29,867 nucleotides of DNA, taken from a virus. How positions within the stretch are numbered: the first letter of the stretch is position 1; the number at the start of each line of letters is the position of its first letter. Positions 19,804 to 29,262 of this stretch are shown one piece after another. The notes under the pieces are model-generated. The model saw only the letters and a list, made by a program, of their open reading frames with translations. It ran no database searches and was not told where the DNA came from. Where the stretch lies: positions 1 through 29,867 of IMG/VR virus record IMGVR_UViG_3300033148_009064; one strand, given 5' to 3'. The position numbers were made by a program, and so were the translations under genes.

Positions 19804-20471
19804 GAATACTGGTGAACGATTTAATTCAAAATTCAAACGCTCCGGTTCAATTGAAAACGGCTGTGTTGGGTGATCGATGGTATGGAACATCGGTGACAAT
19901 AACTCTGCAATCATCACTGTTGTTTGATTCGGTTGGGATTGGTTTCACAGATGCAACAGAGATCACGATCAATGGTGAAGTTGTTACTGTTGATCTGATT
20001 ACTCAGAACGGGCTTTATCCATTGATTGAGCAAACTACTGATACTGTTGTATTGACTCACAACGGAACGTTTATTGGTCGTCTTGGAATTGGTGTTGGTC
20101 ACAGTGTTGGTATTTCTCCACCGCGTGAACCTGGTTATTGGACCACTTCCCAATCACGAAGAGCTGAAGAGGGTGGTGTTATTCCCGGCGCTGGTGGTCG
20201 TGGTGGTCGTTCTATTGATGTTGATATTCGGTATAAAATCGGTGTTGAGATGTTTCGTGATTTTGATGCTGCTTATGATGCTCAAATTTCTCGTGGATTT
20301 CCTCTCTTTGTTCTCTTTGATAAAGAGTTCAATAAAGTTACTGGTGAACCTGAAAAGGATCGTGTTCCCTATGAACGTTTTTACGGTGCTATACCTCAAG
20401 CGAATGTGTTTCAATCGTCGGTTAATCGTTTCCTGTTTAGTAAGCGTTGGAAATTTGTTGAGGCGTTTTGA
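19800..20471 (+). CDS. tail tip / distal tail-region protein
   Basis: A 223-aa protein with GTG start after GGGGGG. It directly follows the tape measure gene, where distal tail or minor tail tip proteins lie. Strand-rich N-terminal half, then a flexible Gly/Arg segment (GVIPGAGGRGGRSIDVDIRYKIG) and a C-terminal domain with FDAAYDAQISRGFPLFVLFDKEFNK ending RFLFSKRWKFVEAF. No exact family is recognised. The next gene starts within its stop codon (TGATG). Confidence 0.6.
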   Translation: MRILVNDLIQNSNAPVQLKTAVLGDRWYGTSVTITLQSSLLFDSVGIGFTDATEITINGEVVTVDLITQNGLYPLIEQTTDTVVLTHNGTFIGRLGIGVGHSVGISPPREPGYWTTSQSRRAEEGGVIPGAGGRGGRSIDVDIRYKIGVEMFRDFDAAYDAQISRGFPLFVLFDKEFNKVTGEPEKDRVPYERFYGAIPQANVFQSSVNRFLFSKRWKFVEAF

Positions 20472-22267
20472 TGGACATTTCAATAAAGAACGCGCCGGTT
20501 CGATATCTTGTTGAACTTACCGGTCGCAATATTTGGGATCCACGTTTTGCGCTTTCTACATCATTCTCGAATCAAGTGGAATCCGGTGTTGTCTGTTATT
20601 TTGATACCGGTGTTCCTGAAGAGTTAACGTACTGGAAAATCTGGGGTGGTGGGTATAGTGATGTACCTACATCGACACGGTTACAGATTTATTTCGCTGG
20701 TTTTTTGTCGGTAGTAACTTCATTTGCGGCGCTCATTGAAAAAGAGCGTTCGTTTTGGGTTGATGGTTCTCGAATATACTGCCATATTGAACGATACCCG
20801 TGGCAGTATGCAAACGGTTCAACATCGGTTCGTGAGTCGTTGGGGTTCGCCACTGATGTTGTTGATTATCGAAAAAAGAGTGATGATACTATTTCCGGAG
20901 AACGGTATGAAGTTCGCTTAAAAGTTCCTACGAATATAACTCAAAAGATTCCGGATCCTTCCGGTGGAATTGTGTTCTCAAAAACGTTCTCACTCACTTT
21001 AGATAATCACGATGGGTTGTTTGATTCTGGTCTGTTCTTTAATACGCCTGTTATTCTGAAAAAATCATCGGTTGAATATCCTGAATACTCAGATTTTGTA
21101 ACGATTAAAACGGGGCTTTATGAAAACGGGTTTGTGAAGAAAACGAGTTTCAAAATTACGGTTGCTGATGTACTGAGAACTCTCACGAATCCGGTAAATG
21201 ATGTGATTACTCTTGATGAATATCCCGCATCAGGAGATTCAGCAGGGAAAAACATTCCTCTCGCCTGGGGAGTGATCACCGGTGCGCCGTTGATCAGTGT
21301 TGGAACGGATCAATATTTGTGTTGTGCTCCTGATTATCTCACATCGGTGGAAACTGTTTATGATACTAATGGAGATCCGATAGTACCATTTACAGTAACT
21401 GACGGTGTAATATCAACGGCTGTTGAAGCAAAGAGTGCTGATTTTACAGGTCGGGATAGTAACCGAATTGGTGACATTATCATTGATATTGTTTCGAATC
21501 GTGCTAATTTTCCGTTTGTTGAGGGAGTTTGGGACGTTACTGATGTCACTGGATATCTTGAATCTTCATTCCGCATTAATTATTTAGTGAGTTCCGGAAC
21601 GGTTCAGAAGTTGGTAAATGACGTTACCGCAAATGATACATCAGTGTTTTTTGTAAAGAACAATGGTTTGATGACGCTTCGCCGTTGGGGTGATCGATAT
21701 GAAACTCATACAATTCCTACCTATTTGAGAATTGTTTTGAAAAGTAAAACATACACCAGTTATGATGATTTCGCTTCATCGGTTGATGTTAATTATGGGT
21801 ATGATTACGGTTCGAAAGAGTATTTAAAAAATGAACTTGATGATAGTCGTGAACAGGAGATTGAACGGGAATATCTGAAAGTTCAGCGTCGAACGTTTGA
21901 TACAGACCTTGCTTCAAAAGATGATGCGGTTTCGTTCGCTTCTCGTTTGCTGGCTCGATGGTCTGTTCGTGCTGAAATCATTTCGGTTGATGAGGGTGTT
22001 GATACTTCATTGATAAATGTGTTTGATACTGTTATACAGCCGGCGGTGGTGAATGGGCGCGTGATGTCAACGTTTACTATGTGGGTTGCAACTCAGGTGA
22101 ATCCCGCTCAGGATATGCTTGTTCTCGAACAGTTGGGACGTGAAACAGGATATTCCGGTGATATGTATCAACCATCAAACGAAGATCAGGCTGGAATTAT
22201 GTATCAACCATCAATAGAAAATCAATCTGGTGTATTATATTCACCTTCAGAAGTGATAACGGGGTAA
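20471..22267 (+). CDS. large tail tip/hub structural protein
   Basis: A 598-aa protein; ATG 20471 overlaps the preceding stop by one base. It is mostly beta with long Asp/Gly/Ser stretches: an N-terminal WKIWGGGYSDVPTSTRLQIYFAG region, GVIFTAP-like turns around residues 260-290 and a helical segment RTFDTDLASKDDAVSFASRLLARWSVRAEI (~476-505). The C-terminus carries three imperfect copies of a short unit (MYQPSNEDQAG, MYQPSIENQSG, LYSPSEVITG), like tail-protein anchoring or fibre-docking repeats. It probably forms the tail tip hub or baseplate-like structure before the fibre gene. Confidence 0.6.
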   Translation: MDISIKNAPVRYLVELTGRNIWDPRFALSTSFSNQVESGVVCYFDTGVPEELTYWKIWGGGYSDVPTSTRLQIYFAGFLSVVTSFAALIEKERSFWVDGSRIYCHIERYPWQYANGSTSVRESLGFATDVVDYRKKSDDTISGERYEVRLKVPTNITQKIPDPSGGIVFSKTFSLTLDNHDGLFDSGLFFNTPVILKKSSVEYPEYSDFVTIKTGLYENGFVKKTSFKITVADVLRTLTNPVNDVITLDEYPASGDSAGKNIPLAWGVITGAPLISVGTDQYLCCAPDYLTSVETVYDTNGDPIVPFTVTDGVISTAVEAKSADFTGRDSNRIGDIIIDIVSNRANFPFVEGVWDVTDVTGYLESSFRINYLVSSGTVQKLVNDVTANDTSVFFVKNNGLMTLRRWGDRYETHTIPTYLRIVLKSKTYTSYDDFASSVDVNYGYDYGSKEYLKNELDDSREQEIEREYLKVQRRTFDTDLASKDDAVSFASRLLARWSVRAEIISVDEGVDTSLINVFDTVIQPAVVNGRVMSTFTMWVATQVNPAQDMLVLEQLGRETGYSGDMYQPSNEDQAGIMYQPSIENQSGVLYSPSEVITG

Positions 22268-22270
22268 AAG

Positions 22271-25024
22271 TTGGCTATAACAAAAAGAAATTATGTTCCT
22301 GGTGAAAATGAAATAATTGCTCAAGTTTCCGCTGGTGTTGTGACGTTTAATCAGTCACAATATTTTATGCTTGAAGGGTATTGGAAATTTTCTATCTCTG
22401 ATATTCAGGTGTATTATGGAGCGGGAAAAGATCTCGTTCCCGCTTTGGATTATGAACTGATTGTTGATGATAAATACACCGATCTTGAATCTTCGTACAC
22501 TGGGAAAACGCTTCATTCAAAAATAAAATTTACGAATGTTCTGTATGATGGTGAAGAGTTCTTTATCACTGGTTTGAATTATGGAGCGTATACCGATCTT
22601 GAAGATACTAAGCGGTATATTGATGAAACAACGGTATCATCAACAGGTGTTAATTGGATTGATTTTATACCACAGGCACTCCAACCTGCATTTCTTGAGG
22701 GAAGAATATGGTTTGATGAGTTTTCACAGACTATAAAAGTTCACAATGATCTTGGTATAGATATGCAGTTTGGAAGAACTATTTCAAGTAGATTCACTGC
22801 TGAAGAGGATATCCTAAAAGGGGAATGTTTATTTGCTTCAAAGCTTGTTGGGCCTCTTGCGTTTGGAGTTAAAAAAGCTGCAGCGGACACGTATAACGAA
22901 AATTTTGTTTTCGGGTTAGCTGCTAATGATGCATTAACAGGTGAAATCTGTGAGTTTATGCAACAGGGATTCATTATAGGGGTTGACACATCTGTCTACG
23001 AAGTTGATAAGATTTTATATATGGATGTTGTAAGAGGAAAATTGACTACTGATCGACCCGATTTTCCTGCTGAACCTATCATTATCGGTGCTGTGGTTTT
23101 TTACGATGCTGTAACAGGAGTAATCGGAGTTAATGAAAATCGTGATCCGTATAATCACGGACTGGATGGTACAATACCAGAGCGTCACGAATTCGATATT
23201 GTGCCGGATTCGGGATTTGTGTATGCAGATGTATCAAACCTAGATCCAACGCGTGATTTGGTTATTCAGTTGGGATCAGAAAAGCACGTCATTGATACCA
23301 CTACTTCAGGACCTGATAGGATACCGCTGTTATTGGGTACTTCTGGTATGCCGATGAAGCAAACCGTTTATTATGATCTCACGGGATCGGTTCCAGTGCT
23401 TAAAACGACCGCAGGATTTCCTGCTCAACCGTTTTGTGAAGTTGGGAAATGTTCTATTAGAGATTTTGTATCTGAAGATACTTATGGTCAGCTTGGTTTT
23501 AGGCGCACAACTTCAGCTACACAGCACGATGGCAGAGGTATTATAGCCAGAATACTTGAAAGATTATCAATTATGCCTCCAAAGTACACAGCGGGAAACG
23601 GCATAATACCAACAGCCACCATAGATCAGGGCCCTACGCCTGACTCGATGAATCTCAGTGTAATATCTGGTATGGTGTGGCAGACGCTTCTTCAGGATTT
23701 CCCATCACTCAGTGTTGATACTGATGGGATTTTTGTTGCAAATGGTCCAGGAGGAGCAGGGCTTAACAAGTATGATTATTTTACAGATCTTACCGATGTT
23801 CTCGGTTGGACTGCTAAGGATGAATCAAGAGTTACTTCTTGTACGGGTTCAATTGTGCCGTTCGCAGTTGTTAATAAAAGTACTTCTCAATGTAAATTTA
23901 TGGTAAACCTTCCAAATGGCCTGCAGGCTTCAACTACAAATGGTGGGAAAATCACATATGATAACACCGACAATGATGCTATATTTACCGCACCTGCAGA
24001 ACTCGACTATGTTTCGTTTTCTCTTTGCAGAATACCGTATCGTTTTACCAGTGGTGGCAATACTGTTGAGTTCCTGTTGCCTGATGGAACTGCAACAACA
24101 GATGGTTCGTATATTATATCACTTCTTGGGCAGGATATGGGGATCAGTGGTGGCGGTGTAGGCGGTGGAGCTGCTGGGCTTCAGAATCTTTCACAGGTAC
24201 TGACTGAGGGTAATGATGCAGGTAATGTTCAGATTAAGAATATTGCAAATGGAACACTCAATACTGATGCCTCCAATGTCGGTCAATCATTTCAAGTAGA
24301 CGGCTCATCGACTATGGATGGTGACGTCGATGTGGGTGACAATGATATTCTTAATGCTAAAAGCTTGACAATCGGCGCTATTGTATCGGGTAGGCCGCTT
24401 GAGATTTCTATTTCAGGCGTTAGTGATAGCATTATGGCTCAGACATACGCAAAAATGTCTACGCCAGCGGGAACTGAAGGCGTCCAATTCGGTGGAGATG
24501 CAACGGGCGCGATGATTGGCTCTGCGCAGAGTAACAAGAGTCTCCATTTGCTGGCGAGGAAAACGGGGGTATATACAAAAGCATTAACTGTTGATTTAGA
24601 CGCTATGGTAACAGCCCCAGCAATGACCAACGAGCAAATCAACAACCACGCAACTGATGACGTATTAACCACCCGTGGGTATGTCAACAAGCGTACATTT
24701 ATTTTGGCAGTCGGTGAGACATTAACAATAACTGCCCTCTCAAGCACATTAGGCTATGAAAACAACAGCTTTACTGCTATGATTTCGAGGGTTCCGTTTT
24801 ATGGTGCAGGAATATCATTGTGGTCATTCTCAGCAGGAGGATATCCTACAATAAACGATATGACGGGGCTTACTATACCGGACTTGACGCCAAGTGTTAT
24901 AGCTGCACCAGATGGGGGTATTTTATTAGCATACGGTGTAGGAGGGTTGCACCCTATGCAGATAACGATTGAAGGAGTCGGTGACTCTAAAATTTCAGAT
25001 TTAGACTGGGTAATAACAACATAG
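22271..25024 (+). CDS. tail fibre / receptor-binding protein
   Basis: A 917-aa protein read from TTG 22271. The N-terminal ~120 residues are strand-rich and probably attach to the tail tip. The middle is Asp/Gly/Thr-rich. Around residues 635-670 it has LQNLSQVLTEGNDAGNVQIKNIANGTLNTDASNVGQ, a unit widely found in phage fibre shafts. ATDDVLTTRGYVNK (~797-810) marks the start of the terminal, probably receptor-binding, domain. Gene order after the tip proteins fits a long side or tip fibre. The last third has somewhat different base use from the operon, as expected for an exchanged fibre tip. Confidence 0.75.
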   Translation: MAITKRNYVPGENEIIAQVSAGVVTFNQSQYFMLEGYWKFSISDIQVYYGAGKDLVPALDYELIVDDKYTDLESSYTGKTLHSKIKFTNVLYDGEEFFITGLNYGAYTDLEDTKRYIDETTVSSTGVNWIDFIPQALQPAFLEGRIWFDEFSQTIKVHNDLGIDMQFGRTISSRFTAEEDILKGECLFASKLVGPLAFGVKKAAADTYNENFVFGLAANDALTGEICEFMQQGFIIGVDTSVYEVDKILYMDVVRGKLTTDRPDFPAEPIIIGAVVFYDAVTGVIGVNENRDPYNHGLDGTIPERHEFDIVPDSGFVYADVSNLDPTRDLVIQLGSEKHVIDTTTSGPDRIPLLLGTSGMPMKQTVYYDLTGSVPVLKTTAGFPAQPFCEVGKCSIRDFVSEDTYGQLGFRRTTSATQHDGRGIIARILERLSIMPPKYTAGNGIIPTATIDQGPTPDSMNLSVISGMVWQTLLQDFPSLSVDTDGIFVANGPGGAGLNKYDYFTDLTDVLGWTAKDESRVTSCTGSIVPFAVVNKSTSQCKFMVNLPNGLQASTTNGGKITYDNTDNDAIFTAPAELDYVSFSLCRIPYRFTSGGNTVEFLLPDGTATTDGSYIISLLGQDMGISGGGVGGGAAGLQNLSQVLTEGNDAGNVQIKNIANGTLNTDASNVGQSFQVDGSSTMDGDVDVGDNDILNAKSLTIGAIVSGRPLEISISGVSDSIMAQTYAKMSTPAGTEGVQFGGDATGAMIGSAQSNKSLHLLARKTGVYTKALTVDLDAMVTAPAMTNEQINNHATDDVLTTRGYVNKRTFILAVGETLTITALSSTLGYENNSFTAMISRVPFYGAGISLWSFSAGGYPTINDMTGLTIPDLTPSVIAAPDGGILLAYGVGGLHPMQITIEGVGDSKISDLDWVITT

Positions 25025-25035
25025 AGGAGGCAGAA

Positions 25036-25488
25036 ATGTCATTAGGAAAAGTTTGCAGCGAAGAGAACAAAGTCAGAACCGATTACACCGTGGTGGTTGA
25101 TGCAAAAGTTTTCAAGGATTTTATCACCCTAAAAGATACTGACACAGATTTACCGCCAGAGCTTTCGTTTGTTGAAAGCGATTGTGTTACACCCAAGAAA
25201 GGCGTTTATAATCCTAGAGGATGTGGCGTACTTCACGCGAGCGTTGATATTGTGGTTACTACTCTTGCTCAGGTTAAGGTTAAAAAACTTGAAGAGCTCA
25301 GAAAAGAAGCTCAAGATGAGATAGGTAAAATTGATGGAGTTGACGATCTCAGTGTGGTTTCTGTGGAAAAACAGAAATTGGATATTGAACAGAAGAGAGT
25401 GGTAGTTGTTAATCAGTTGAATGACAAGATGTACGACCTGGATCAAGCAGTGACGATTCAAGATGCTGAACTGATTTCTTGGGCGTAA
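25036..25488 (+). CDS. fibre-linked hypothetical protein
   Basis: A 150-aa protein with a strong AGAGGAGG RBS. N-terminal half is strand-like (RTDYTVVVDAKVFKDFI) with three Cys (C7, and ESDCVTPKKGVYNPRGCG). The C-terminal half is a long charged helix (LEELRKEAQDEIGKID ... QKLDIEQKRVVVVNQLNDKMYDLDQAV). Position directly after the fibre gene is typical of fibre-assembly chaperones, and the helical C-terminus would fit, but no family motif is seen. Confidence 0.6.
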   Translation: MSLGKVCSEENKVRTDYTVVVDAKVFKDFITLKDTDTDLPPELSFVESDCVTPKKGVYNPRGCGVLHASVDIVVTTLAQVKVKKLEELRKEAQDEIGKIDGVDDLSVVSVEKQKLDIEQKRVVVVNQLNDKMYDLDQAVTIQDAELISWA

Positions 25489-25534
25489 CAACTAACAATG
25501 TAGATAGTAAATTTGTTTTTAGGAGCTCGGAGAT

Positions 25535-26245
25535 TTGGAAAAATTTATTGAAACGGCTCCGTTGTGGTTATTGGTGGTTATTTCTCTATCGATAATAGTG
25601 TTACTGTTCAGGGGTGTCTCTATTAAGTCGAAAGTTGTTTCGATTGATACAAAAAGTGATCACTGGACTAGTTCCGTACAATCTGGTCATATCACACAGT
25701 ATCGTCAATTGAAAACTGAAATCGACGGGTATATAATTGCGAGTAAGGGAGAGTTTAAATCTCTTTTTAGGTCTCAATTTATAAATCAGTTGAAAGCTTT
25801 GGGGATTGATAACGTATTAATAGAACAGCACGAAGAGGTGGAAATGTATGAAATACTTCTTCAGGGTGCTCTTGATAGTGTCTATCATCCTGTTGTGCTT
25901 CTGGCAATTGTTGGAAATCACTTTCCGGTGAGAAAAGAGCGGGAATCTGAGAAAGAGTATGAAGAGCGATTTTTTGAAGAGTATACATTTAAGCTGACAA
26001 ACACTATAATTGAAATGACTGCTGCAGAAGTGAGTGCAAATTGGAAGTCGAAGAAAGTTCCCCGTGGTCAGTATGAAGATAATTATGTATTGTCGCGTAA
26101 AACTATGAAAAAGGTTTATTCAAAAATGTCAGCTCTCATTATTAGGTGTCGAACAAGAAGAGATTTTATATTTGGTCAGATCGCACGGCAAGATGGTTCT
26201 GATGTTCAAAAAATAAAAAACGAATGGGGCTTGATTTATGGATGA
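25535..26245 (+). CDS. membrane-anchored protein, lysis-region candidate
   Basis: A 236-aa protein with TTG start after AGGAGCTCGGAG. One N-terminal membrane segment (residues ~9-26, APLWLLVVISLSIIVLLF) is followed by a ~200-residue soluble, highly charged domain. One N-terminal span with a large soluble domain is the topology of T4-type holins and of several envelope-anchored lysis proteins. The next two genes (DUF1353 and the SxGC enzyme) support a lysis context. No holin family motif is recognised. Overlaps the next ATG by eight bases. Confidence 0.55.
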   Translation: MEKFIETAPLWLLVVISLSIIVLLFRGVSIKSKVVSIDTKSDHWTSSVQSGHITQYRQLKTEIDGYIIASKGEFKSLFRSQFINQLKALGIDNVLIEQHEEVEMYEILLQGALDSVYHPVVLLAIVGNHFPVRKERESEKEYEERFFEEYTFKLTNTIIEMTAAEVSANWKSKKVPRGQYEDNYVLSRKTMKKVYSKMSALIIRCRTRRDFIFGQIARQDGSDVQKIKNEWGLIYG

Positions 26246-26903
26246 TATCGGTGGGTTGAAAAATATAACAACATCATCGCCTTCACCGGCAACACGAAGA
26301 ATTGATTTTACCCAATATCACTGGTATGAAAATCATTATTCAAAAAAAGGTGTTACAATACCACGGGCTCGTGAATTGGTTCGTGATAATATGAATCAGA
26401 ACGGTTTGAGAATCGATGAAGAGGATTTTTCTCTTTCGTTTCAGTGGAAGGGATATGTTCATACGATAGATTACAGTTCAGGTTTTATTCACGATCTCGC
26501 ATCAACACCAAAGTGGTTGCGTGGGTTGGTCGATAATGATGATATTGTTGCAATCCTGGCGGCACGTTTCCACGATCCTGTATTTGCGATGCACTGGTTT
26601 TCCTATCGTGAGGCTAACCGTCTGTTTTACCTTTTTATTCTTTCAGCAATTGAACGGTACCGGTTGTTCAAAATGGGAGAAATTGAGAGTTGTGCGATAG
26701 AGATTGATGATCTTAAACAGAGAAGATGGTATATACGAAAGAGTGAGATTGATATCAATAAGTGGGTGCGTGAAAAGAAGCATAAAGCGCGGCTCTATCG
26801 GTTCGGTGTGAAAACTCCTATTGGTCTCAAAATCTACCGCAAGAACAATCCGGAAACTCATTGGATGCGTAATTTTGTTCATTATTCAAAGGTTAAGATA
26901 TGA
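26238..26903 (+). CDS. DUF1353 family protein
   Basis: A 221-aa protein with the DUF1353 core: SGFIHDLASTPKWLRGLVDNDD (81-102), then AARFHDPVFAMHWFSYREANRLFYLFI (108-134), and later RLYRFGVKTPIGLKIY. The family consensus is roughly G..tDlaSvP ... aaiiHD ... s...aD.lf.... DUF1353 genes are frequent in phage late regions beside lysis and tail genes; their function is unknown. The HD pair at 112-113 is conserved in the family. Overlaps both neighbours by a few bases. Confidence 0.75.
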   Translation: MDDIGGLKNITTSSPSPATRRIDFTQYHWYENHYSKKGVTIPRARELVRDNMNQNGLRIDEEDFSLSFQWKGYVHTIDYSSGFIHDLASTPKWLRGLVDNDDIVAILAARFHDPVFAMHWFSYREANRLFYLFILSAIERYRLFKMGEIESCAIEIDDLKQRRWYIRKSEIDINKWVREKKHKARLYRFGVKTPIGLKIYRKNNPETHWMRNFVHYSKVKI

Positions 26904-27406
26904 GAGAAACTATGAAAAAATCGTTTCATATTGATGTTTTTGTGAACTATAGACCAGAAGAGAAGCCAACTGGTTTTCACGATTTTCTGAGATTAAGTGT
27001 GAATGGTAAAACGTTCTTCAGTTCAATGTGTTCCGGTTCTCCCAATGGGTTTCATCCTCGTACAAAAAAGCCCTGGCATAAACACTATGGGTGGGTAGCA
27101 CCACAAACAACCTCTGCTACTCTTGTTTTAGGTCATAGAAAGTTTGGGGATTGCCTTCTTGTTGGTGGAGGGAAACAGATAGTTTCTATCAATGAGAATC
27201 CAAATCACAACGGTAAAAAGGTTATTAGTGCGGTGTTTATTCATCGGGCGCTGGGTATTTTGAATAAATTGTGGAGAGGATCAGCAGGGTGTTTCACTCT
27301 TACAAGATCTCAAATGAAACTGTTGATCAAGAGTATTGTACGATCAGGAGCTGGTTCTTCAGGAACAATCACGATTCATCATAATGGTAATCTTACAGAA
27401 GGTTAA
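26900..27406 (+). CDS. probable cell-wall enzyme with SxGC active site (L,D-transpeptidase-like endolysin)
   Basis: A 168-aa protein. The key segment is FIHRALGILNKLWRGSAGCFTLT (113-135): His115 followed 13 residues later by Ser128-x-Gly130-Cys131. The YkuD-type L,D-transpeptidase motif is HG-x14-17-S/T-HGC, and related phage lysis enzymes also use a short His then SxGC; the context here is similar. N-terminal strands (FHIDVFVNY ... FLRLSVNGKTFFSSMCSG) lead to a G/W/H-rich middle. It would cut or remodel peptidoglycan for host lysis. Starts in an ATGA overlap with the DUF1353 gene. Confidence 0.6.
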   Translation: MRETMKKSFHIDVFVNYRPEEKPTGFHDFLRLSVNGKTFFSSMCSGSPNGFHPRTKKPWHKHYGWVAPQTTSATLVLGHRKFGDCLLVGGGKQIVSINENPNHNGKKVISAVFIHRALGILNKLWRGSAGCFTLTRSQMKLLIKSIVRSGAGSSGTITIHHNGNLTEG

Positions 27407-27433
27407 GGTCGTTCATTTCAGTGATGTTGTGTT

Positions 27434-27512
27434 TTGATAACCGTTATAATATCTGTTTTCTGTAATATACACACACTTTTATGGTGTTTTATTGTATATT
27501 ACCCTATACAAT
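27434..27512 (+). promoter_or_regulatory. palindromic operator-like region with -10 motif
   Basis: ATTGTATA (27491-27498) and TATACAAT (27505-27512) form an 8-bp inverted repeat with a 6-base spacer, ending 19 bases before the 27532 start. A second palindrome, ATAAC-C-GTTAT, lies at 27437-27447 and overlaps TATAAT (27445-27450). No good -35 is visible. Confidence 0.5.
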
Positions 27513-27531
27513 TTACTGTAAGGTGTGTGTT

Positions 27532-27741
27532 ATGGGTAGAAAACAGCTTTATCCTTGGGACGATTTGAAAGAGATTGGTGATTCGTTTGTTGTGAAAAAT
27601 GCTGATACTCAAAAGCGTAATTCAATCCGTTTCTCAGGTCGTCAACGTGGGTTAAAAGTGTCAATATATAAACAACGTGATGAGAGTTGTATCGTTTATA
27701 TGGAGTCGAGAATTGATCAAGGGGAAAAATCAAATGGATAG
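27532..27741 (+). CDS. small hypothetical protein
   Basis: A 69-aa protein, MGRKQLYPWDDLKEIGDSFVV, with basic beta-like segments (RNSIRFSGRQRGLKVSIYKQRDESCIVYME). Start 27532 is preferred: AAGGTG lies 9 bases upstream and the longer frame from 27481 runs through the operator-like palindrome. It overlaps the MazG-like gene by eight bases. Basic beta proteins of this size include small DNA-binding proteins, but no family can be named. Confidence 0.6.
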   Translation: MGRKQLYPWDDLKEIGDSFVVKNADTQKRNSIRFSGRQRGLKVSIYKQRDESCIVYMESRIDQGEKSNG

Positions 27742-28300
27742 ATTGTCGTCGATTTGTGAACAGGCTCATCAAGGTGCTGCAATGAAAGGACTTCTTGATG
27801 ATGCATCACTTGAGAAACATCTTGTTGGTATTTGTGGCGAGTTTGATGAAGCTATTTCAGCTTTTGAGAATAACAAAACATCAGATAGAGAATCGAGAAA
27901 AGCGGTTGATCTTACTCAGAACAGTGTTGAGTTTGTTTATGAGTATTCGTTTCATATTCACAATAGTGTTGAAGATGAGATTGCTGATCTGTTCCTTAGA
28001 ACTGCAACTCTCATTCATCACCTTGATATACCGGTTGAAATATTATGGGATTCGGTTGGTTCCGGTTCAATGAAACGAGCGAGTTCAATCTATGAAATGT
28101 ATCTCATATTTTCAGCAACGATCAATGAATGTTATCTCAGGAAAGAGTGTAGTGATACTCTTTCCTATTTTATCGTTGGGGCATTAAAGCAAGCAACAAC
28201 GATATCATCAATGCTGAATTTCCCACTTGAATGGTATATTGAAAATAAGTTACGATTTAACAAATCCCGTCCATTTATGCACGGTAAAGAGGAGAAATAA
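27734..28300 (+). CDS. MazG-like NTP pyrophosphohydrolase
   Basis: A 188-aa all-helical protein. Metal-binding acidic motifs expected of all-alpha NTP pyrophosphatases are visible: GEFDEAISAF (E36, E39) and EDEIADLFLRTATL (E80-D85). The C-terminus NKLRFNKSRPFMHGK (171-185) matches the MazG-type kl.yN..R..kHGK ending. The start at 27734 follows AAGGGG; the longer frame (27677) would overlap the preceding gene. Phage MazG-like enzymes hydrolyse nucleoside triphosphates and may lower alarmone or starvation signals during infection. Confidence 0.7.
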   Translation: MDRLSSICEQAHQGAAMKGLLDDASLEKHLVGICGEFDEAISAFENNKTSDRESRKAVDLTQNSVEFVYEYSFHIHNSVEDEIADLFLRTATLIHHLDIPVEILWDSVGSGSMKRASSIYEMYLIFSATINECYLRKECSDTLSYFIVGALKQATTISSMLNFPLEWYIENKLRFNKSRPFMHGKEEK

Positions 28301-29208
28301 TGAGCGTTCAACAGGTTACGGTTGATGAAAGTGGAACGAGCTGGGTTGATAGTGTTCCAGGTGTTGAAGTATCTACATCATATCAATCACAAAACACTTC
28401 TTCTGAAGCATCGCGAAACGGGATTGATAGCGTTGTATTTGAGGTTTCCGGTTCAACTGTGATAGCAAAAGTATCAGGCCCTATCGATGAAAACGGGTTA
28501 CTGTTCAATATTACTTCAGAGGAAGTTCTTTCAACGTTCAGTGCGGGGAAAAACTATCTCTATCTTGATACTGGTGCAACTATTAACGATAGAACAATCA
28601 GTGTGACTCAGGATGTACCGACGTTCGATCCTGAAAAGAACGGTTGGTATACTGCAGGGAATCAGAGGGTGTTTAATACTGGTGTTGAACAAATAGATTC
28701 AAACCTTGGTAAATCAATCGGTACTTTTGATTTAGTTAAATATAACGAAACCAACGGAACGCCGTTTTATTTCCGATTTGCTTATTTGGATGGATCTACA
28801 CCGGTTCCCGTTGGAGGGGAGTTTTTTCAAGCCACCGTATTGAAGGTAACTGATGTTGAATGGAAGGTTTCACTTCCTACATTCGTTGTTCCTCCTGGTG
28901 ATGTATCATCTGCAGGCGAATATGTGTTCGCGTTTCTTACTGATTCTAGTGGTAACTTTTCTATACATTCATCAGATGAAGACCGGATATTCTATGGGAA
29001 AGAACCAAGGTTTTATACCAATGGTAATGATAGGTTTAGTTTCTTTTTAGAATTCGGTGGATGCGATAGTGGTTCTGGTGATTTTTTCAGTTGCATAAAG
29101 GTTTATGGGAAAGAACTTGCTAGTCTCGGGAGATGGGATCTTAAAGAGTTGGAATACATTGACTCTGTTTCTCTTGGAGAAGCTCAACCGACTACGTTCA
29201 TATTCTAA
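28300..29208 (+). CDS. hypothetical beta-rich protein
   Basis: A 302-aa protein whose ATG overlaps the MazG-like stop (TAATG). It is acidic, Ser/Thr/Gly/Asp-rich and strand-rich throughout, with no signal peptide and no catalytic motif noticed. The composition (SQNTSSEASRNGIDSVVFEVSG; PTFVVPPGDVSSAGEYVFAFLTDSSGNFSIHSS) resembles phage appendage or fibre-associated proteins. It is the last gene in the window; a hairpin follows 30 bases later. Structural role is suggested by composition only. Confidence 0.6.
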   Translation: MSVQQVTVDESGTSWVDSVPGVEVSTSYQSQNTSSEASRNGIDSVVFEVSGSTVIAKVSGPIDENGLLFNITSEEVLSTFSAGKNYLYLDTGATINDRTISVTQDVPTFDPEKNGWYTAGNQRVFNTGVEQIDSNLGKSIGTFDLVKYNETNGTPFYFRFAYLDGSTPVPVGGEFFQATVLKVTDVEWKVSLPTFVVPPGDVSSAGEYVFAFLTDSSGNFSIHSSDEDRIFYGKEPRFYTNGNDRFSFFLEFGGCDSGSGDFFSCIKVYGKELASLGRWDLKELEYIDSVSLGEAQPTTFIF

Positions 29209-29237
29209 TTAATACGATCCTGTAGATTAAGACTTAA

Positions 29238-29262
29238 AGAGCCATACGTTTGATATGGCTCT
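29238..29262 (+). terminator. terminator-like or switching hairpin
   Basis: AGAGCCATA (29238-29246) pairs perfectly with TATGGCTCT (29254-29262). No T-run follows. Its 3' arm GCTCT is also the 5' arm of a second 9-bp stem (29258-29266 with 29275-29283), so the two hairpins exclude each other. Confidence 0.5.
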
